Assembly (NCBI RefSeq): GCF_001425905.1
Contig: NZ_LMDY01000013.1
Span: forward strand, 440,177 to 504,176
Length of the DNA stretch: 64,000 nucleotides
Direction of reading: 5' to 3'
Source: Methylibium sp. Root1272
GTDB taxonomy: Bacteria; Pseudomonadota; Gammaproteobacteria; Burkholderiales; Burkholderiaceae_C
Positions 18,561 through 31,940 of the stretch are shown piece after piece. The translations under genes were made by a program, and so were the position numbers. Each line of letters begins with the position of its first letter. Position 1 is the first letter of the stretch. The notes below the pieces were generated by a model, which made no database searches, was not told where the DNA came from, and saw only the letters and a program-made list of their open reading frames with translations.

Positions 18561-19070
18561 TCAGTCGTCCATCCCAGCCGTCCGCACCACGCGACGCACG
18601 GTTTCCGAGCTGAAGCCGCGGGCGCTCAGAAAGCGCATCTGCCGCGCCCGATCGGCGGCATCGACGGCCGGGGTGCCGAAACGCTTGGCCCACACGGCGC
18701 GGGCGCGCGCGAGCTCGCTGTCCTTGAGCCGTTGCGCTGTCTCTGCGTCGAGAGCCATGCCGTGCTGCGCGAGCTCCTGGTGGATGCGCAGGTTGCCGAA
18801 GCGAATCTCACGGGCGCTCACGCGGGTCTCGACGAAGCGGTCGGCGCTGAGCAGGTCCTTCGCAGCGAGCCAGTCGAGCAGTTCGTCGACCTCCTGCTCG
18901 GTCGGCAGCGCCGATGCCGGCGCGGCGGCCGACAACGGGGATGACGCAGCCGCCCTGCGCTGGCGATCGATGTGGGACAGCAACTTGCGTCGCAGCTCGA
19001 TGCGGCTGTGTTCGCGCTGCGCAAGATAGGTCAGCGCCTTGGCCTTGAGGGAGAGCGCGGAACGGGCCAC
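18561..19070 (-). CDS. recX: RecX, regulator of RecA
   Basis: This protein has 169 residues from GTG 19070, chosen because GGAGG sits 7 bp before it. The longer frame back to 19196 overlaps recA. It is an all-helical protein with three-helix repeats (ALTYLAQREHSRIELRRKL, VDELLDWLAAKDLLSADRFV, RFLSARGFSSETVRRVV). RecX binds RecA filaments and limits recombinase activity. It lies 43 bp downstream of recA and is probably cotranscribed; a GAGGCGC/GCGCCTC pair (19071-19077, 19109-19115) lies between them and could attenuate recX. Confidence 0.93.
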   Translation of the reverse strand: MARSALSLKAKALTYLAQREHSRIELRRKLLSHIDRQRRAAASSPLSAAAPASALPTEQEVDELLDWLAAKDLLSADRFVETRVSAREIRFGNLRIHQELAQHGMALDAETAQRLKDSELARARAVWAKRFGTPAVDAADRARQMRFLSARGFSSETVRRVVRTAGMDD

Positions 19071-19113
19071 GAGGCGCCTCCGTCCGCCCCGAGCCCGCGG
19101 AGCCTCCCGCGCC

Positions 19114-20187
<1,074 letters not shown>

Positions 20188-20222
20188 GCTGAGCCTCCGG
20201 GTTGGTCGGGATTATGGTCGAA

Positions 20223-20240
20223 ACTGGTTATTTGTACAGT
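20223..20240. promoter_or_regulatory. LexA (SOS) box upstream of recA
   Basis: ACTG-N10-CAGT (on the minus strand ACTGTACAAATAACCAGT) matches the proteobacterial SOS box CTG-N10-CAG. It is 36 bp upstream of recA and about 90 bp upstream of the divergent response-regulator gene, so recA is presumably SOS-induced. Confidence 0.85.
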
Positions 20241-20328
20241 AGTTTGTGGGCGTTCCAAAGGCTCTCCCTACAATGAAGCCGGCGTCGACGACAACGAAAC
20301 CCAGGACGCCGCCGAGGGAGACACGTCC

Positions 20329-21000
20329 ATGAGGATCCTCATCGCCGAAGACGACCAGGTGCTGGCCGATGGCCTGCTGCGCACCCTGCGCAAGGGCGGC
20401 TATGCGGTCGACCAGGTCGGCAGCGGCAGCGAAGCCGATGCGGCACTGGCCGACCACGAGTTCGATCTGGTGATCCTCGATCTCGGCCTGCCCAAGCTGC
20501 ACGGACTGGAGGTGCTGCGCAAGATGCGCGCACGCGGCACCGTCACGCCGGTGCTGATCCTGACGGCGGCCGATAGCGTGGAACAGCGCGTGAAGGGTCT
20601 GGACCTGGGCGCCGACGACTACATGGCCAAGCCCTTCGCGCTGCAGGAGCTGGAGGCGCGCGTGCGGGCCTTGACGCGGCGCGGCCTCGGCACCGCCTCG
20701 GCCATCATCAAGCACGGCCCGCTGTCCTTCGACGCGACCGGCCGTGTGGCCTACCTGAACGACCAGATGATCGAGCTGTCGGCGCGCGAGCTTTCGCTGC
20801 TCGAGGTGCTGCTGCAGCGCGCCGGCCGGCTGGTCAGCAAGGACCAGCTGGTCGAGCGCCTGTGCGAGTGGGGCGACGAGGTCAGCAACAACGCGATCGA
20901 GGTCTACATCCACCGGCTGCGCAAGAAGATCGAGCAGGGCCCGGTGCGCATCGCCACCGTGCGTGGCCTGGGCTACTGTCTCGAGAAGATCGCGGGCTGA
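20329..21000 (+). CDS. OmpR-family response regulator (TctD/QseB-like)
   Basis: This protein has 223 residues from ATG 20329, preceded by GAGGGAGA; a much longer in-frame opening upstream runs antisense through recA and is discarded. The receiver domain has acidic pocket EDD (7-9), phosphorylated Asp51 and Lys101 (AKPF). The winged-helix DNA-binding domain at about 125-220 ends in the usual RGLGY segment. It is followed 32 bp later by its kinase. This pair beside recA is common in Burkholderiales; the closest characterised relatives control tricarboxylate uptake (TctD) or respond to quorum signals, but the target here is unknown. Confidence 0.92.
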   Translation: MRILIAEDDQVLADGLLRTLRKGGYAVDQVGSGSEADAALADHEFDLVILDLGLPKLHGLEVLRKMRARGTVTPVLILTAADSVEQRVKGLDLGADDYMAKPFALQELEARVRALTRRGLGTASAIIKHGPLSFDATGRVAYLNDQMIELSARELSLLEVLLQRAGRLVSKDQLVERLCEWGDEVSNNAIEVYIHRLRKKIEQGPVRIATVRGLGYCLEKIAG

Positions 21001-21032
21001 CCCGGCATGCTGCGCGGCGCGCGCCCCCGGGC

Positions 21033-22562
21033 ATGAACACGCTGCGCGGTCAACGCTCGCTGTTCGGCGAGATCCTCGACTGGATGCTCGCGCCGCTGCT
21101 GTTGCTGTGGCCGATGAGCGTCGCGCTGACCTGGCTGGTGGCGCAGAACATCGCCAACCGTCCCTACGACCGGGCGCTGGGCGAGATGGCGCGGGCGCTG
21201 TCGCAGCAGGTCAGCGTCGACCAGGGCCGCGTCACCTTCTCGCTGCTGCCCGGCGCTGACCAGGTGCTGCGGGCCGACGAAGCCGATCAGATCTATTTCC
21301 AGGTGCTGGGCGCGCGCGGCGAGTACGTCGGCGGCGATCACACGCTGCCGGTCCCGCGCGAAGACGACGTGCCCGCGGTCGGCGATGTGCGCTACCGCGA
21401 CGACGAGGTGCACAACGAGGCCGTGCGCGTGGCCTATCTGTGGGTCGCGATGCCTGGCGTGCCGCTGAATCCGGGCGCCGCATCGCCGGCGTTGGTGCAG
21501 GTGGCCGAGACGCTGGGCAAGCGCTCGCAGCTGGCCACCGAGATCATCAAGGGCGTAATCCTGCCGCAGTTCGTGATCCTGCCGCTCGCGGTGCTGCTGG
21601 TGTGGCTGGCGCTGGCGCGCGGCATCGCGCCGCTCAACGAGCTGCAGCAGCGCATCCGCCGCCGCGCGGCCGACGACCTGAGCCCCATCGACGAAATGGA
21701 GGCGCCGGAGGAGGTGTCGCCGCTGGTGCGCGCGATCAACGACCTGCTGGAGCGGCTCGATCGCTCGCTGGCGACCCAGCGGCGTTTTCTGGCTGATGCG
21801 GCCCACCAGCTCAAGACGCCGCTGGCCGGCCTGCGCACCCAGGCCGAGATCGCGCAGCGCGAGATCGATGCGGGTGAGCGCGAACCGGAGGCCCTGAAGC
21901 GCTCGTTGCAGCAGATCGCGCTGGCGAGTCAGCGTGCCGCGCACATGGTCAACCAGTTGCTGGCGATGGCGCGTGCCGAAGACCGCGAACTGGCCGCCCG
22001 CGTCGCCGAGGTCCGGCTGGCGCGCCTGGCGACGGAGACCGTGCGCGACTTCGTGCCGCGCGCGCTGGAGAAGCGAATCGACCTCGGCTACGAGGGGCCG
22101 GGCGCCGACGGAGAGACGACCGAGCCGCAGCGCAGCAGCGTGCTCGGTCACGCGCTGCTGCTGCGCGAGATGATCCGCAACCTGGTCGACAACGCCTTGC
22201 ACTACACGCCGGCCGGCGGCACGGTGACGGTGCGAGTGGTCGGCGACCCCTTCGGCCAGGTGGTGGTGCTGCAGGTCGAGGATTCCGGTCCCGGCATCCC
22301 TGCGGCCGAGCGCGAACTGGTGTTCCAGCCCTTCTACCGCGCCCTGGGGACCAATGTCGACGGCTCCGGGCTGGGCCTGGCGATCGTCGCCGAGATCGCA
22401 CGCCAGCATGGCGCCTCGCTGACGCTGGGCGACACCCGCGAAGGCCCCGTGTCCGAAGGCGGCAGTCCCGGCGCACGCTTCACGGTGCGCTTCGCCGCCT
22501 GGCCGACCGACCGCCAGCCGCACGCGGGCCCCGTCGCCACCGAGTTCTCCGGCCCGACCTAG
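21033..22562 (+). CDS. Sensor histidine kinase (TctE-like)
   Basis: This protein has 509 residues from ATG 21033. Two membrane helices (about 18-38 and 170-195) flank a periplasmic 2CSK_N-type sensor region. A HAMP-like linker leads to the H-box AAHQLKTPLAGL with phospho-accepting His258, then NLVDNALHYTP (N box), DSGPGIP and GSGLGLAIV. It should phosphorylate the response regulator encoded immediately upstream. The signal is unknown; TctE-type kinases usually accompany carboxylate uptake, but no transporter gene is adjacent. Confidence 0.92.
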   Translation: MNTLRGQRSLFGEILDWMLAPLLLLWPMSVALTWLVAQNIANRPYDRALGEMARALSQQVSVDQGRVTFSLLPGADQVLRADEADQIYFQVLGARGEYVGGDHTLPVPREDDVPAVGDVRYRDDEVHNEAVRVAYLWVAMPGVPLNPGAASPALVQVAETLGKRSQLATEIIKGVILPQFVILPLAVLLVWLALARGIAPLNELQQRIRRRAADDLSPIDEMEAPEEVSPLVRAINDLLERLDRSLATQRRFLADAAHQLKTPLAGLRTQAEIAQREIDAGEREPEALKRSLQQIALASQRAAHMVNQLLAMARAEDRELAARVAEVRLARLATETVRDFVPRALEKRIDLGYEGPGADGETTEPQRSSVLGHALLLREMIRNLVDNALHYTPAGGTVTVRVVGDPFGQVVVLQVEDSGPGIPAAERELVFQPFYRALGTNVDGSGLGLAIVAEIARQHGASLTLGDTREGPVSEGGSPGARFTVRFAAWPTDRQPHAGPVATEFSGPT

Positions 22563-22586
22563 CGGCCGAAGCCCGGAAGGGTTGTT

Positions 22587-22601
22587 TGCTGCAATGCAGC
22601 A
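22587..22601. promoter_or_regulatory. PhaR-like perfect palindrome upstream of patatin gene
   Basis: TGCTGCA-A-TGCAGCA is a perfect 15-bp inverted repeat containing CTGC-N3-GCAG, the spacing described for PhaR sites of polyhydroxybutyrate (PHB) granule genes. It lies 46 bp before the patatin-like gene. The family assignment is by motif only. Confidence 0.45.
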
Positions 22602-22646
22602 TTCATGGAGGCTCCGGCGTAGACTGGCCCTCAGCCGGGAGATGCC

Positions 22647-23924
22647 ATGCCAGAGACTCCGTCACACCCGAAAGCCCGCCCGTCGGTCGCGCCGCGCCGT
22701 GTCGATCTTGCACTGCAGGGCGGAGGGTCCCACGGCGCCTTCACCTGGGGCGTGCTCGATCGCCTGCTCGAGGACGATGCCGTCGAGATTTCCGCGATCT
22801 CGGGCACCAGTGCCGGCGCGCTCAACGCCGCCGTGCTGGCGACCGGGCATGCCCGTGGCGGACGCGCCGGCGCGCGCGCGGCGCTCACGGCCTTCTGGCA
22901 CGACGTCAGCACCAGCAGCCAGATCTTCTCGCCGTTCTCGCTGAGCCAGACCAGCGCGGCCGGCAGCAGCTTCAACTTCGACAAGCTGCCGAGCTACCAG
23001 TGGCTCAACAGCTTCTTTCGTGCCTTCAGTCCCTACGAGTTCAACCCGCTGAACCTGAACCCGCTGCGCGACGTGGCCCGGCGGCATGTCGACGAGGACG
23101 CGCTGCGCCGCTGCGACATCCCGCTGTTCATCACGGCCACCAGCGTGCGCAGCGGCCAGGCGCACGTCTTCACCGGCAAGGACCTGTCGATCGATGCGCT
23201 GCTGGCCTCGGCCTGCCTGCCGTTCATCTTCCAGGCCGTGACGATCGACGGCGAGGCCTACTGGGACGGCGGCTACACCGGCAACCCGGCGATCTACCCG
23301 CTGATCTACAACACCGAAACGCTCGACATCCTGCTGGTGAAGATCAACCCGCTGCAGCACGAGGGCACTCCGACCCGCAGCGTCGAGATCATCGACCGCC
23401 TGTCCGAGATCACCTTCAACGCCAGCCTGGTGGCCGAGATGCGCGCGATCGCCTTCGTGTCGCGGCTGGTCCGCGAAGGCCGGCTGGATGCCGGCCGCTA
23501 CAAGGACCTGCGCCTGCACATGATCGCCGACGACGAAGGCCTGGCGCCGTTCAACGCGAGCAGCAAGTTCAACACCGACCGGGTATTTCTCGACGGCCTG
23601 TTCGAGCTCGGGCGCCAAGCCGCCGCCCAGTGGCTGAAGAAGCACCGCGACGACATCGGCGTGCGCTCGACGCTTGACGTGGAGCGCAGCTTCCTCGAGA
23701 AACCGACCCGCAATGGTCAGCGGCGAACTGCGCGAGCGCGCGCTGCGCATCCCCCCGCCGACGCGGCGCCGGTGCTCTTGGTCGACGAGTCGGTGGCGAC
23801 AGCCGAGGCATTGCCGGACGCGCTGCCATCGGTGCCCGCACCGTCCACCGCGGCGCGGCGCCGGTTGCCGTCTCTTCTGTCGCGCTGGATGAAGCGCTCG
23901 CGCCACCGCGATCCGCCGCGCTGA
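22647..23924 (+). CDS. Patatin-like phospholipase
   Basis: This protein has 425 residues. It carries the patatin oxyanion loop GGGSHG (25-30), nucleophile GTSAG (Ser55) and the catalytic Asp in DGG (Asp207, WDGGYTGN). The fold spans about 1-340. The last 80 residues are low-complexity and basic (ARARAAHPPADAAP, ending SRWMKRSRHRDPPR) and might bind membrane or PHB granules. No signal peptide is present, so it is cytoplasmic. The PhaR-like site upstream suggests a link to PHB metabolism (inference). GGGAG lies before the ATG. Substrate is unknown. Confidence 0.88.
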   Translation: MPETPSHPKARPSVAPRRVDLALQGGGSHGAFTWGVLDRLLEDDAVEISAISGTSAGALNAAVLATGHARGGRAGARAALTAFWHDVSTSSQIFSPFSLSQTSAAGSSFNFDKLPSYQWLNSFFRAFSPYEFNPLNLNPLRDVARRHVDEDALRRCDIPLFITATSVRSGQAHVFTGKDLSIDALLASACLPFIFQAVTIDGEAYWDGGYTGNPAIYPLIYNTETLDILLVKINPLQHEGTPTRSVEIIDRLSEITFNASLVAEMRAIAFVSRLVREGRLDAGRYKDLRLHMIADDEGLAPFNASSKFNTDRVFLDGLFELGRQAAAQWLKKHRDDIGVRSTLDVERSFLEKPTRNGQRRTARARAAHPPADAAPVLLVDESVATAEALPDALPSVPAPSTAARRRLPSLLSRWMKRSRHRDPPR

Positions 23925-23940
23925 GCCGGCCGTCTTCCGT

Positions 23941-25098
23941 TCAGCTCTGCATCAGCCGCTTGCTGCGTGCCACCGACATCAGGATGCCCAGTGCGAGGCC
24001 CAGCGTGACCATCGCCGTGCCGCCGTAGCTGATGAAGGGCAGCGGGATACCGACCACCGGCAGGATGCCGGTCACCATGCCCATGTTCACCATGCCATAG
24101 GTGAAGAAGCTCAGCGTGATCGCGCCGGCCAGCAGCCGCGAGAACAGCGTCGGCGCGTCCGACGCGATCATCAGGCCGCGGAAGATCAGGAAGGTGAAGC
24201 CCAGCAGCAGCGCGATGCAGCCGGCCAGGCCGAACTCCTCCGAGAAGGCCGCGAAGATGAAGTCGGTGGTGCGTTCGGGGATGAACTCCAGATGGGTCTG
24301 GGTGCCGTTCATGAAGCCCTTGCCGGTGACGCCGCCGGAGCCGATGGCGATCATGCCCTGGATGATGTGGAAGCCCTTGCCCAGGGGGTCGGTCGTCGGG
24401 TCGAGCAGCGTGCACACGCGGTGCTTCTGGTACTCGTGCAGCAGCACCCAGTCGACGCCGGGCTCGCAGATCTGCGTCTGGAACCACACCAGTCCTGCGA
24501 CGCCCATGGCCCCCAGCCCCAACACTGGCAGGATCAGTGCCCAGCTCAGGCCCGCGAAGAACATCACGTACAGCCCGCCGGACAGCACCAGGATCGCGGT
24601 CCCCAGGTCGGGCTGCTTGACGATCAGCGCCACCGGCACCACCAGCAGCACGAAGGCCACCACGAAGTCCGGCGCCTGCAACTGGCCCTCGCGGCGCTGG
24701 AACCACCACGCCAGCATCAGCGGCGTGGCGATCTTCAGGAGCTCGCTGGGCTGGATCACCAGCACCTGCAGGTCGAGCCAGCGCGTGGCGCCCTTCTTCG
24801 TCACGCCGAACAGCTCGACGCCGATCAGCAGCGCAACGCCCAGCACGTAGAGCGGCACCGCCAGCTGGGCCAGGCGCTGCGGCGAGAGCTGCGCCACGAC
24901 GAACATCACGCCGGCGGCCAGCAGCATGTTGCGGCCGTGGTCGACGAAGCGCGTCCCGTGGTCGTAACCGGCCGAGTACATGGTCAGCAGGCCGGCGGCC
25001 GCCAGCAGCACGATGGCCAGCGCGAGCGGCCCGTCGAAGCCCATGAACACGGTGGCGGCACGTTGCCACCACGGGCGCTTGTCGAACACGGTGCTCAT
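23941..25098 (-). CDS. rodA: Rod-shape-determining peptidoglycan glycosyltransferase RodA
   Basis: This protein has 385 residues from ATG 25098. It is a SEDS-family polytopic protein (about 10 helices) with VIQPSELLKI, VKQPDLGTA and a C-terminal GIPLPFISYGGTAM, the hallmark segment. RodA polymerises glycan strands for side-wall growth together with PBP2 (MrdA). Its start overlaps the mrdA stop by 4 bp. It is last gene of the mre-mrd row. Confidence 0.97.
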   Translation of the reverse strand: MSTVFDKRPWWQRAATVFMGFDGPLALAIVLLAAAGLLTMYSAGYDHGTRFVDHGRNMLLAAGVMFVVAQLSPQRLAQLAVPLYVLGVALLIGVELFGVTKKGATRWLDLQVLVIQPSELLKIATPLMLAWWFQRREGQLQAPDFVVAFVLLVVPVALIVKQPDLGTAILVLSGGLYVMFFAGLSWALILPVLGLGAMGVAGLVWFQTQICEPGVDWVLLHEYQKHRVCTLLDPTTDPLGKGFHIIQGMIAIGSGGVTGKGFMNGTQTHLEFIPERTTDFIFAAFSEEFGLAGCIALLLGFTFLIFRGLMIASDAPTLFSRLLAGAITLSFFTYGMVNMGMVTGILPVVGIPLPFISYGGTAMVTLGLALGILMSVARSKRLMQS

Positions 25099-27212
25099 CG
25101 ATTCGCGGCTTCGGTCGGTGCCGCCGGCGCCGGCGCCTGGGCGATCTTCGCGGGCGGGGCCGCCGTCGCGCCCCCGGGCGCTGACGCCGCCGGAGCGGGC
25201 TGGGAGGCAGGGGCGGCAGGGGCGGCAGGCGCTGCGGCGGCGTCGCCCGCGGTCGTGACGGCGCCGGGAGTGAACGGCATCAGCGGCACTTCGGCGGCGA
25301 GCCGCGGCGTGCCGACCGGCGGACCGGCCTGGCCCTTCTGCACGAGCGCGATGTCCTCGGCATTCGGATAGCGTCCCGTCAGCACGAAGTCGAGCACGCG
25401 CCGCGCGATCGGTGCGGCCGCCTCGGCACCGAAGCCGGAGTTCTCGACGATGACCGCCAGCGCCACCTGCGGGTTGTCGACCGGCGCGAAGGCGGTGTAG
25501 AGCGAATGGTCGCGCAGGTAGTCGGCCATCTTGCTCTTGTCGTATTTCTGGTCCTGGCGGATGCCGACGGCCTGCGCCGTCCCGGTCTTGCCGCCGCTCG
25601 GGTAGCTCGCGCCGAGGAAGACGCGCGTCGAGGTGCCTTCCTGCGTCACGCCGTGCAGCGCCTTGCGGACCACCTCCACGTGATCGGGCTGCAGTGGCAG
25701 CGGGCTCAGCGCCTCGGCCGATACCAGCCGGGTCTCGCGGGTCGCCACGTCCTCGATCTCGCGCACCAGCCGCGGCACGTAGCGCTGCCCGCCCGACACC
25801 AGCGTAGCCGTGGCGGCGGCGAGCTGCAGCATCGTGAAATTGTTGTAGCCTTGGCCGATGCCGAGCGAGATGGTCTCGCCGGCGTACCACTTCTGCAGCT
25901 CCGGCTTCTTGTAGTACTTGCGCTTCCACTCGGTCGAGGGCAGCACGCCGGAGACCTCGCCGTTGATGTCGATGCCGGTCCGGCGGCCGAAGCCGAAGGG
26001 CTCGAGCTGCTCGTGGATCAGATCCACGCCCATGTCGGCGGCCAGCTGGTAGTAGTAGACGTTGCTCGACTTGACGATCGAGCGGTTCATGTCGACCACG
26101 CCCAGCCCGCCGTCGCCATGGCTGCGGAAGCGGTGGTTGCCGAACATGAAGACCCCGTTGTCATAGGTGGTCTGCTGCGGCGTGCGCTTGCCGGATTCCA
26201 GCGCCGCGATCGCCATGAAGGGCTTGAAGGTCGAACCCGGCGGGTAGGTGCCGCGCAGCGCGCGGTTCAGCAGCGGCTTGTCGAGCGACTCGTTGAGCTC
26301 CTTCCAGCTCTCCGAATCGATGCCGTCGACGAACAGGTTCGGGTCGAAGGTCGGCTTGCTGACGAAGGCCAGCACCTCGCCGGAGCGCGGGTCGATCGCG
26401 ACCAGCGCGCCGCGCCGGTCGCCGAACAGCTGCTCGACCATCGCCTGCAGCTTGATGTCGATGGACAGCCGGACCGTGTTGCCCGGCGTCGGCGGGCTGG
26501 CCCGCAGGCGCCGCACCGCGCGGCCCGAGGCGCTGGTCTCGACCTCCTCGAATCCGGTGGCGCCGTGCAGCTCCGCCTCGTACTTCTGCTCGATGCCGAG
26601 TTTGCCGATGTAGTCGGTGCCCTTGTAGTTGGCCGCGTCGTCGGTCTCGTCGATCGCGTCCTTCTCGGCCTGGTTGATGCGGCCGATGTAGCCCAGCACA
26701 TGGCTGCCGAGCTCGCCGTAGGGGTAGTTGCGGAACAGCCGCGCCTTGATGTCGACGCCAGGGAAGCGGAAGCGCTGCGCGGTGAAGCGCGCCACCTCCT
26801 CGTCGCTGAGCTTGGTGCGGATCGGCAGAGACTCGAAGCTCTTGGCGTCGTCCATCATGCGCTTGAAGCGGCGACGGTCGCGTGTCGTGATGTCCATCAC
26901 TTCCTGCAGGGCGTCGATGGTGCCTTCCAGGTCGTCGATCTTCGACGGCGTGAGTTCCAGCGTGTAGGCCGAGTAGTTGTTCGCCAGCACGACGCCGTTG
27001 CGGTCGAGGATCAGGCCGCGGTTCGGCGTGATCGGCAGCACGGTGATGCGGTTGCTCTCGGCGCGCGTCGACAGCTCGTCGTGGCGCAGCACCTGCAGGG
27101 TGACCAGGCGCGCAGTCACCAGCCCGAAGCCGAACAGCACCAGCGCGCCGGCGGCAATCAGGCGCAGCCGGAAGCGTCCCAGCTCCTGATCGACGTTCTT
27201 GAGTTCGGTCAC
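25095..27212 (-). CDS. mrdA: Penicillin-binding protein 2 (class B transpeptidase)
   Basis: This protein has 705 residues from GTG 27212. One N-terminal membrane helix (about 15-38) precedes the PBP dimerisation domain and the transpeptidase domain with GSTFK (Ser327 nucleophile), SSN (382-384) and GGKTGTAQ. It cross-links peptidoglycan made by RodA during elongation. The last ~80 residues are an Ala/Pro-rich tail (APAAPAAPASQPAPAAS) longer than in most PBP2 and probably disordered. It lies between mreD (28 bp) and rodA (4-bp overlap). Confidence 0.97.
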   Translation of the reverse strand: MTELKNVDQELGRFRLRLIAAGALVLFGFGLVTARLVTLQVLRHDELSTRAESNRITVLPITPNRGLILDRNGVVLANNYSAYTLELTPSKIDDLEGTIDALQEVMDITTRDRRRFKRMMDDAKSFESLPIRTKLSDEEVARFTAQRFRFPGVDIKARLFRNYPYGELGSHVLGYIGRINQAEKDAIDETDDAANYKGTDYIGKLGIEQKYEAELHGATGFEEVETSASGRAVRRLRASPPTPGNTVRLSIDIKLQAMVEQLFGDRRGALVAIDPRSGEVLAFVSKPTFDPNLFVDGIDSESWKELNESLDKPLLNRALRGTYPPGSTFKPFMAIAALESGKRTPQQTTYDNGVFMFGNHRFRSHGDGGLGVVDMNRSIVKSSNVYYYQLAADMGVDLIHEQLEPFGFGRRTGIDINGEVSGVLPSTEWKRKYYKKPELQKWYAGETISLGIGQGYNNFTMLQLAAATATLVSGGQRYVPRLVREIEDVATRETRLVSAEALSPLPLQPDHVEVVRKALHGVTQEGTSTRVFLGASYPSGGKTGTAQAVGIRQDQKYDKSKMADYLRDHSLYTAFAPVDNPQVALAVIVENSGFGAEAAAPIARRVLDFVLTGRYPNAEDIALVQKGQAGPPVGTPRLAAEVPLMPFTPGAVTTAGDAAAAPAAPAAPASQPAPAASAPGGATAAPPAKIAQAPAPAAPTEAANR

Positions 27213-27240
27213 GGTCCTGTCCGGCGATGCCGCGCTGCGG

Positions 27241-27762
27241 TCACAGCGGCCGATTCTCGTCCCGGTCCGGCGCGCGGCGCTGCGGTGCCAGCAGCAGCAC
27301 GGCGGCCACCGGCCACAGCAGCGCTTCGATCACCGGGGCGAACACCAGGTTCCATCCGGGAAACACGCCGCCGGCCGCCAGCCTCACCAGCACCGAGACC
27401 GCGTGCGCCGCGACGAACAGCGGCAGCACCTGCAGCGCCTGCCCGAGCACCGAAAACCACAGCAGACGGCGGTGGATGGTGGTGGCGAAGAAGCTCAGCA
27501 GGGTGTAGGCCAGCGCGTGCTGGCCCAGCAGCGCGCCCTGGTGCACGTCCATCAGCAGGCCGAACACGAAGGCCGCGCCGATGCCCACACGGCGTGGTTG
27601 GTGCACGTTCCAGAACACCAGCGCCAGCGCCAGCACGTCGGGCATCGCGTTGACGCGACCGAAGGGGATGAGATTGAAGGTGAGGGCCAGCAGCAGCGAA
27701 CCCCACATGAACACCGGGTTGACCGGCAGCAGCAGCTGGTCGGAACTGCGCGGCATGATCAT
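27241..27762 (-). CDS. mreD: Rod-shape-determining protein MreD
   Basis: The 173-residue inner-membrane protein has five or six helices. LLPVNPVFMWGSLLLALTFNLIP at the start and GAAFVFGLLMDVHQGALLGQHAL are typical MreD segments. It works with MreB and MreC in the elongasome. Its start overlaps the mreC stop by 4 bp, and mrdA follows after 28 bp. Confidence 0.95.
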   Translation of the reverse strand: MIMPRSSDQLLLPVNPVFMWGSLLLALTFNLIPFGRVNAMPDVLALALVFWNVHQPRRVGIGAAFVFGLLMDVHQGALLGQHALAYTLLSFFATTIHRRLLWFSVLGQALQVLPLFVAAHAVSVLVRLAAGGVFPGWNLVFAPVIEALLWPVAAVLLLAPQRRAPDRDENRPL

Positions 27763-28694
27763 CGGCGCGCTCCCGGCCGGCGGCGTGACGCGGCTTCGCT
27801 GGCCGCCGGCTCCGTGGGGCGGGGCGGCAGTTGCAGGCCGAGCGGCTGCAGTACCAGCACGTGGCGCACGCTGTCGGGCCGTGCCGCCGGTGCCAGCGTG
27901 ACCTTCGCGAAGGTGGTGCCGGCGCGCCGGTCGACCGAGACGACCTTCGCCACCGACAGGCCGGGCGGGTAGACGCCATCGACGCCCGAGGTGTTCAGCA
28001 CGTCGCCCGGCTCGATGTCGGCATTGCTGGCGAGGAAGCGCAGCTCCATGCCGGCGCCGGCGGCCACGGTGGACGGATCGCCGTAGGCGGCCGCGCGGGC
28101 CTGTGTGCGGACGTTCAGCACCGGGATCGCGGCGTCCTTGTCGGTCAGCAGCGTCACCTCGGATGCGAGCGGGTAGACGCGCGTGACCTGGCCCAACACG
28201 CCGGCGGCGTCGATCACCGGCGAGGCAGGTGCCACGCCGTGTGTCGCGCCGCGGTCGATGACGATCTTGCGCGTGTAAGGGTCGGCGGCCTCGTACAGCA
28301 CCTCGGCCGCCTCGGTGTTCACCGTGAACTGCGGGCGCAGCGCCAGCAGTTCGCGCAGTCGCTGGTTTTCCTCGGTCAGCGGGCCGACGCGCGCCGCCAC
28401 TTCGGCCTGGGCGGCCAGCCGCACCAGCGCTGCCGTCTCGCGCTCGCGCGCGTCGGCGATGCCGGTGAAGTAGTCGTGCACCGTGTCCCAGGCACGGACC
28501 GGCACCAGCAGCACGCGCTCGACCGGGTGCAGCGCGGTGGCCAGTGCCGCCCGCAGCGGCAGCGTGAGCTTGAAGCGCGTGTCGGCCACCATCAGGAACA
28601 GGGCGAACGCGGAGAAGAACACCAGCTTCGTCAGGGCCGACATGCCCTGCTTGAAGAACGGCGGCGGGGTGCGATCGAGGGTGCCTAGAGGCAT
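27759..28694 (-). CDS. mreC: Rod-shape-determining protein MreC
   Basis: The 311-residue protein has an N-terminal membrane helix (about 21-37, LTKLVFFSAFALFLMVA), a coiled coil (AALVRLAAQAEVAARVGPLTEENQRLRELL) and a periplasmic double beta-barrel. It scaffolds PBP2 and RodA and links them to MreB. The last 30 residues are Pro/Ser/Arg-rich. It is separated from mreB by 85 bp that contain a strong hairpin, and overlaps mreD by 4 bp. Confidence 0.96.
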   Translation of the reverse strand: MPLGTLDRTPPPFFKQGMSALTKLVFFSAFALFLMVADTRFKLTLPLRAALATALHPVERVLLVPVRAWDTVHDYFTGIADARERETAALVRLAAQAEVAARVGPLTEENQRLRELLALRPQFTVNTEAAEVLYEAADPYTRKIVIDRGATHGVAPASPVIDAAGVLGQVTRVYPLASEVTLLTDKDAAIPVLNVRTQARAAAYGDPSTVAAGAGMELRFLASNADIEPGDVLNTSGVDGVYPPGLSVAKVVSVDRRAGTTFAKVTLAPAARPDSVRHVLVLQPLGLQLPPRPTEPAASEAASRRRPGARR

Positions 28695-28714
28695 GGCGCT
28701 CGGCGGTGAACGAA

Positions 28715-28746
28715 GAAGCCGGCCACGTGGGGCACGCGCCGGCTTC
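28715..28746 (-). terminator. Hairpin between mreB and mreC
   Basis: Perfect arms GAAGCCGGC (28715-28723) and GCCGGCTTC (28738-28746) with a 14-base loop; on the minus strand TTCGTTC follows. It probably acts as a partial terminator or 3'-end stabiliser, giving more mreB than mreCD-mrdA-rodA transcript. Confidence 0.6.
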
Positions 28747-28779
28747 GGGACTGCATCGGTGACGCGAGCCGGGGCGGGA

Positions 28780-31913
<3,134 letters not shown>

Positions 31914-31940
31914 CGACCCCCACGCTCACGTTGTTCGCTG

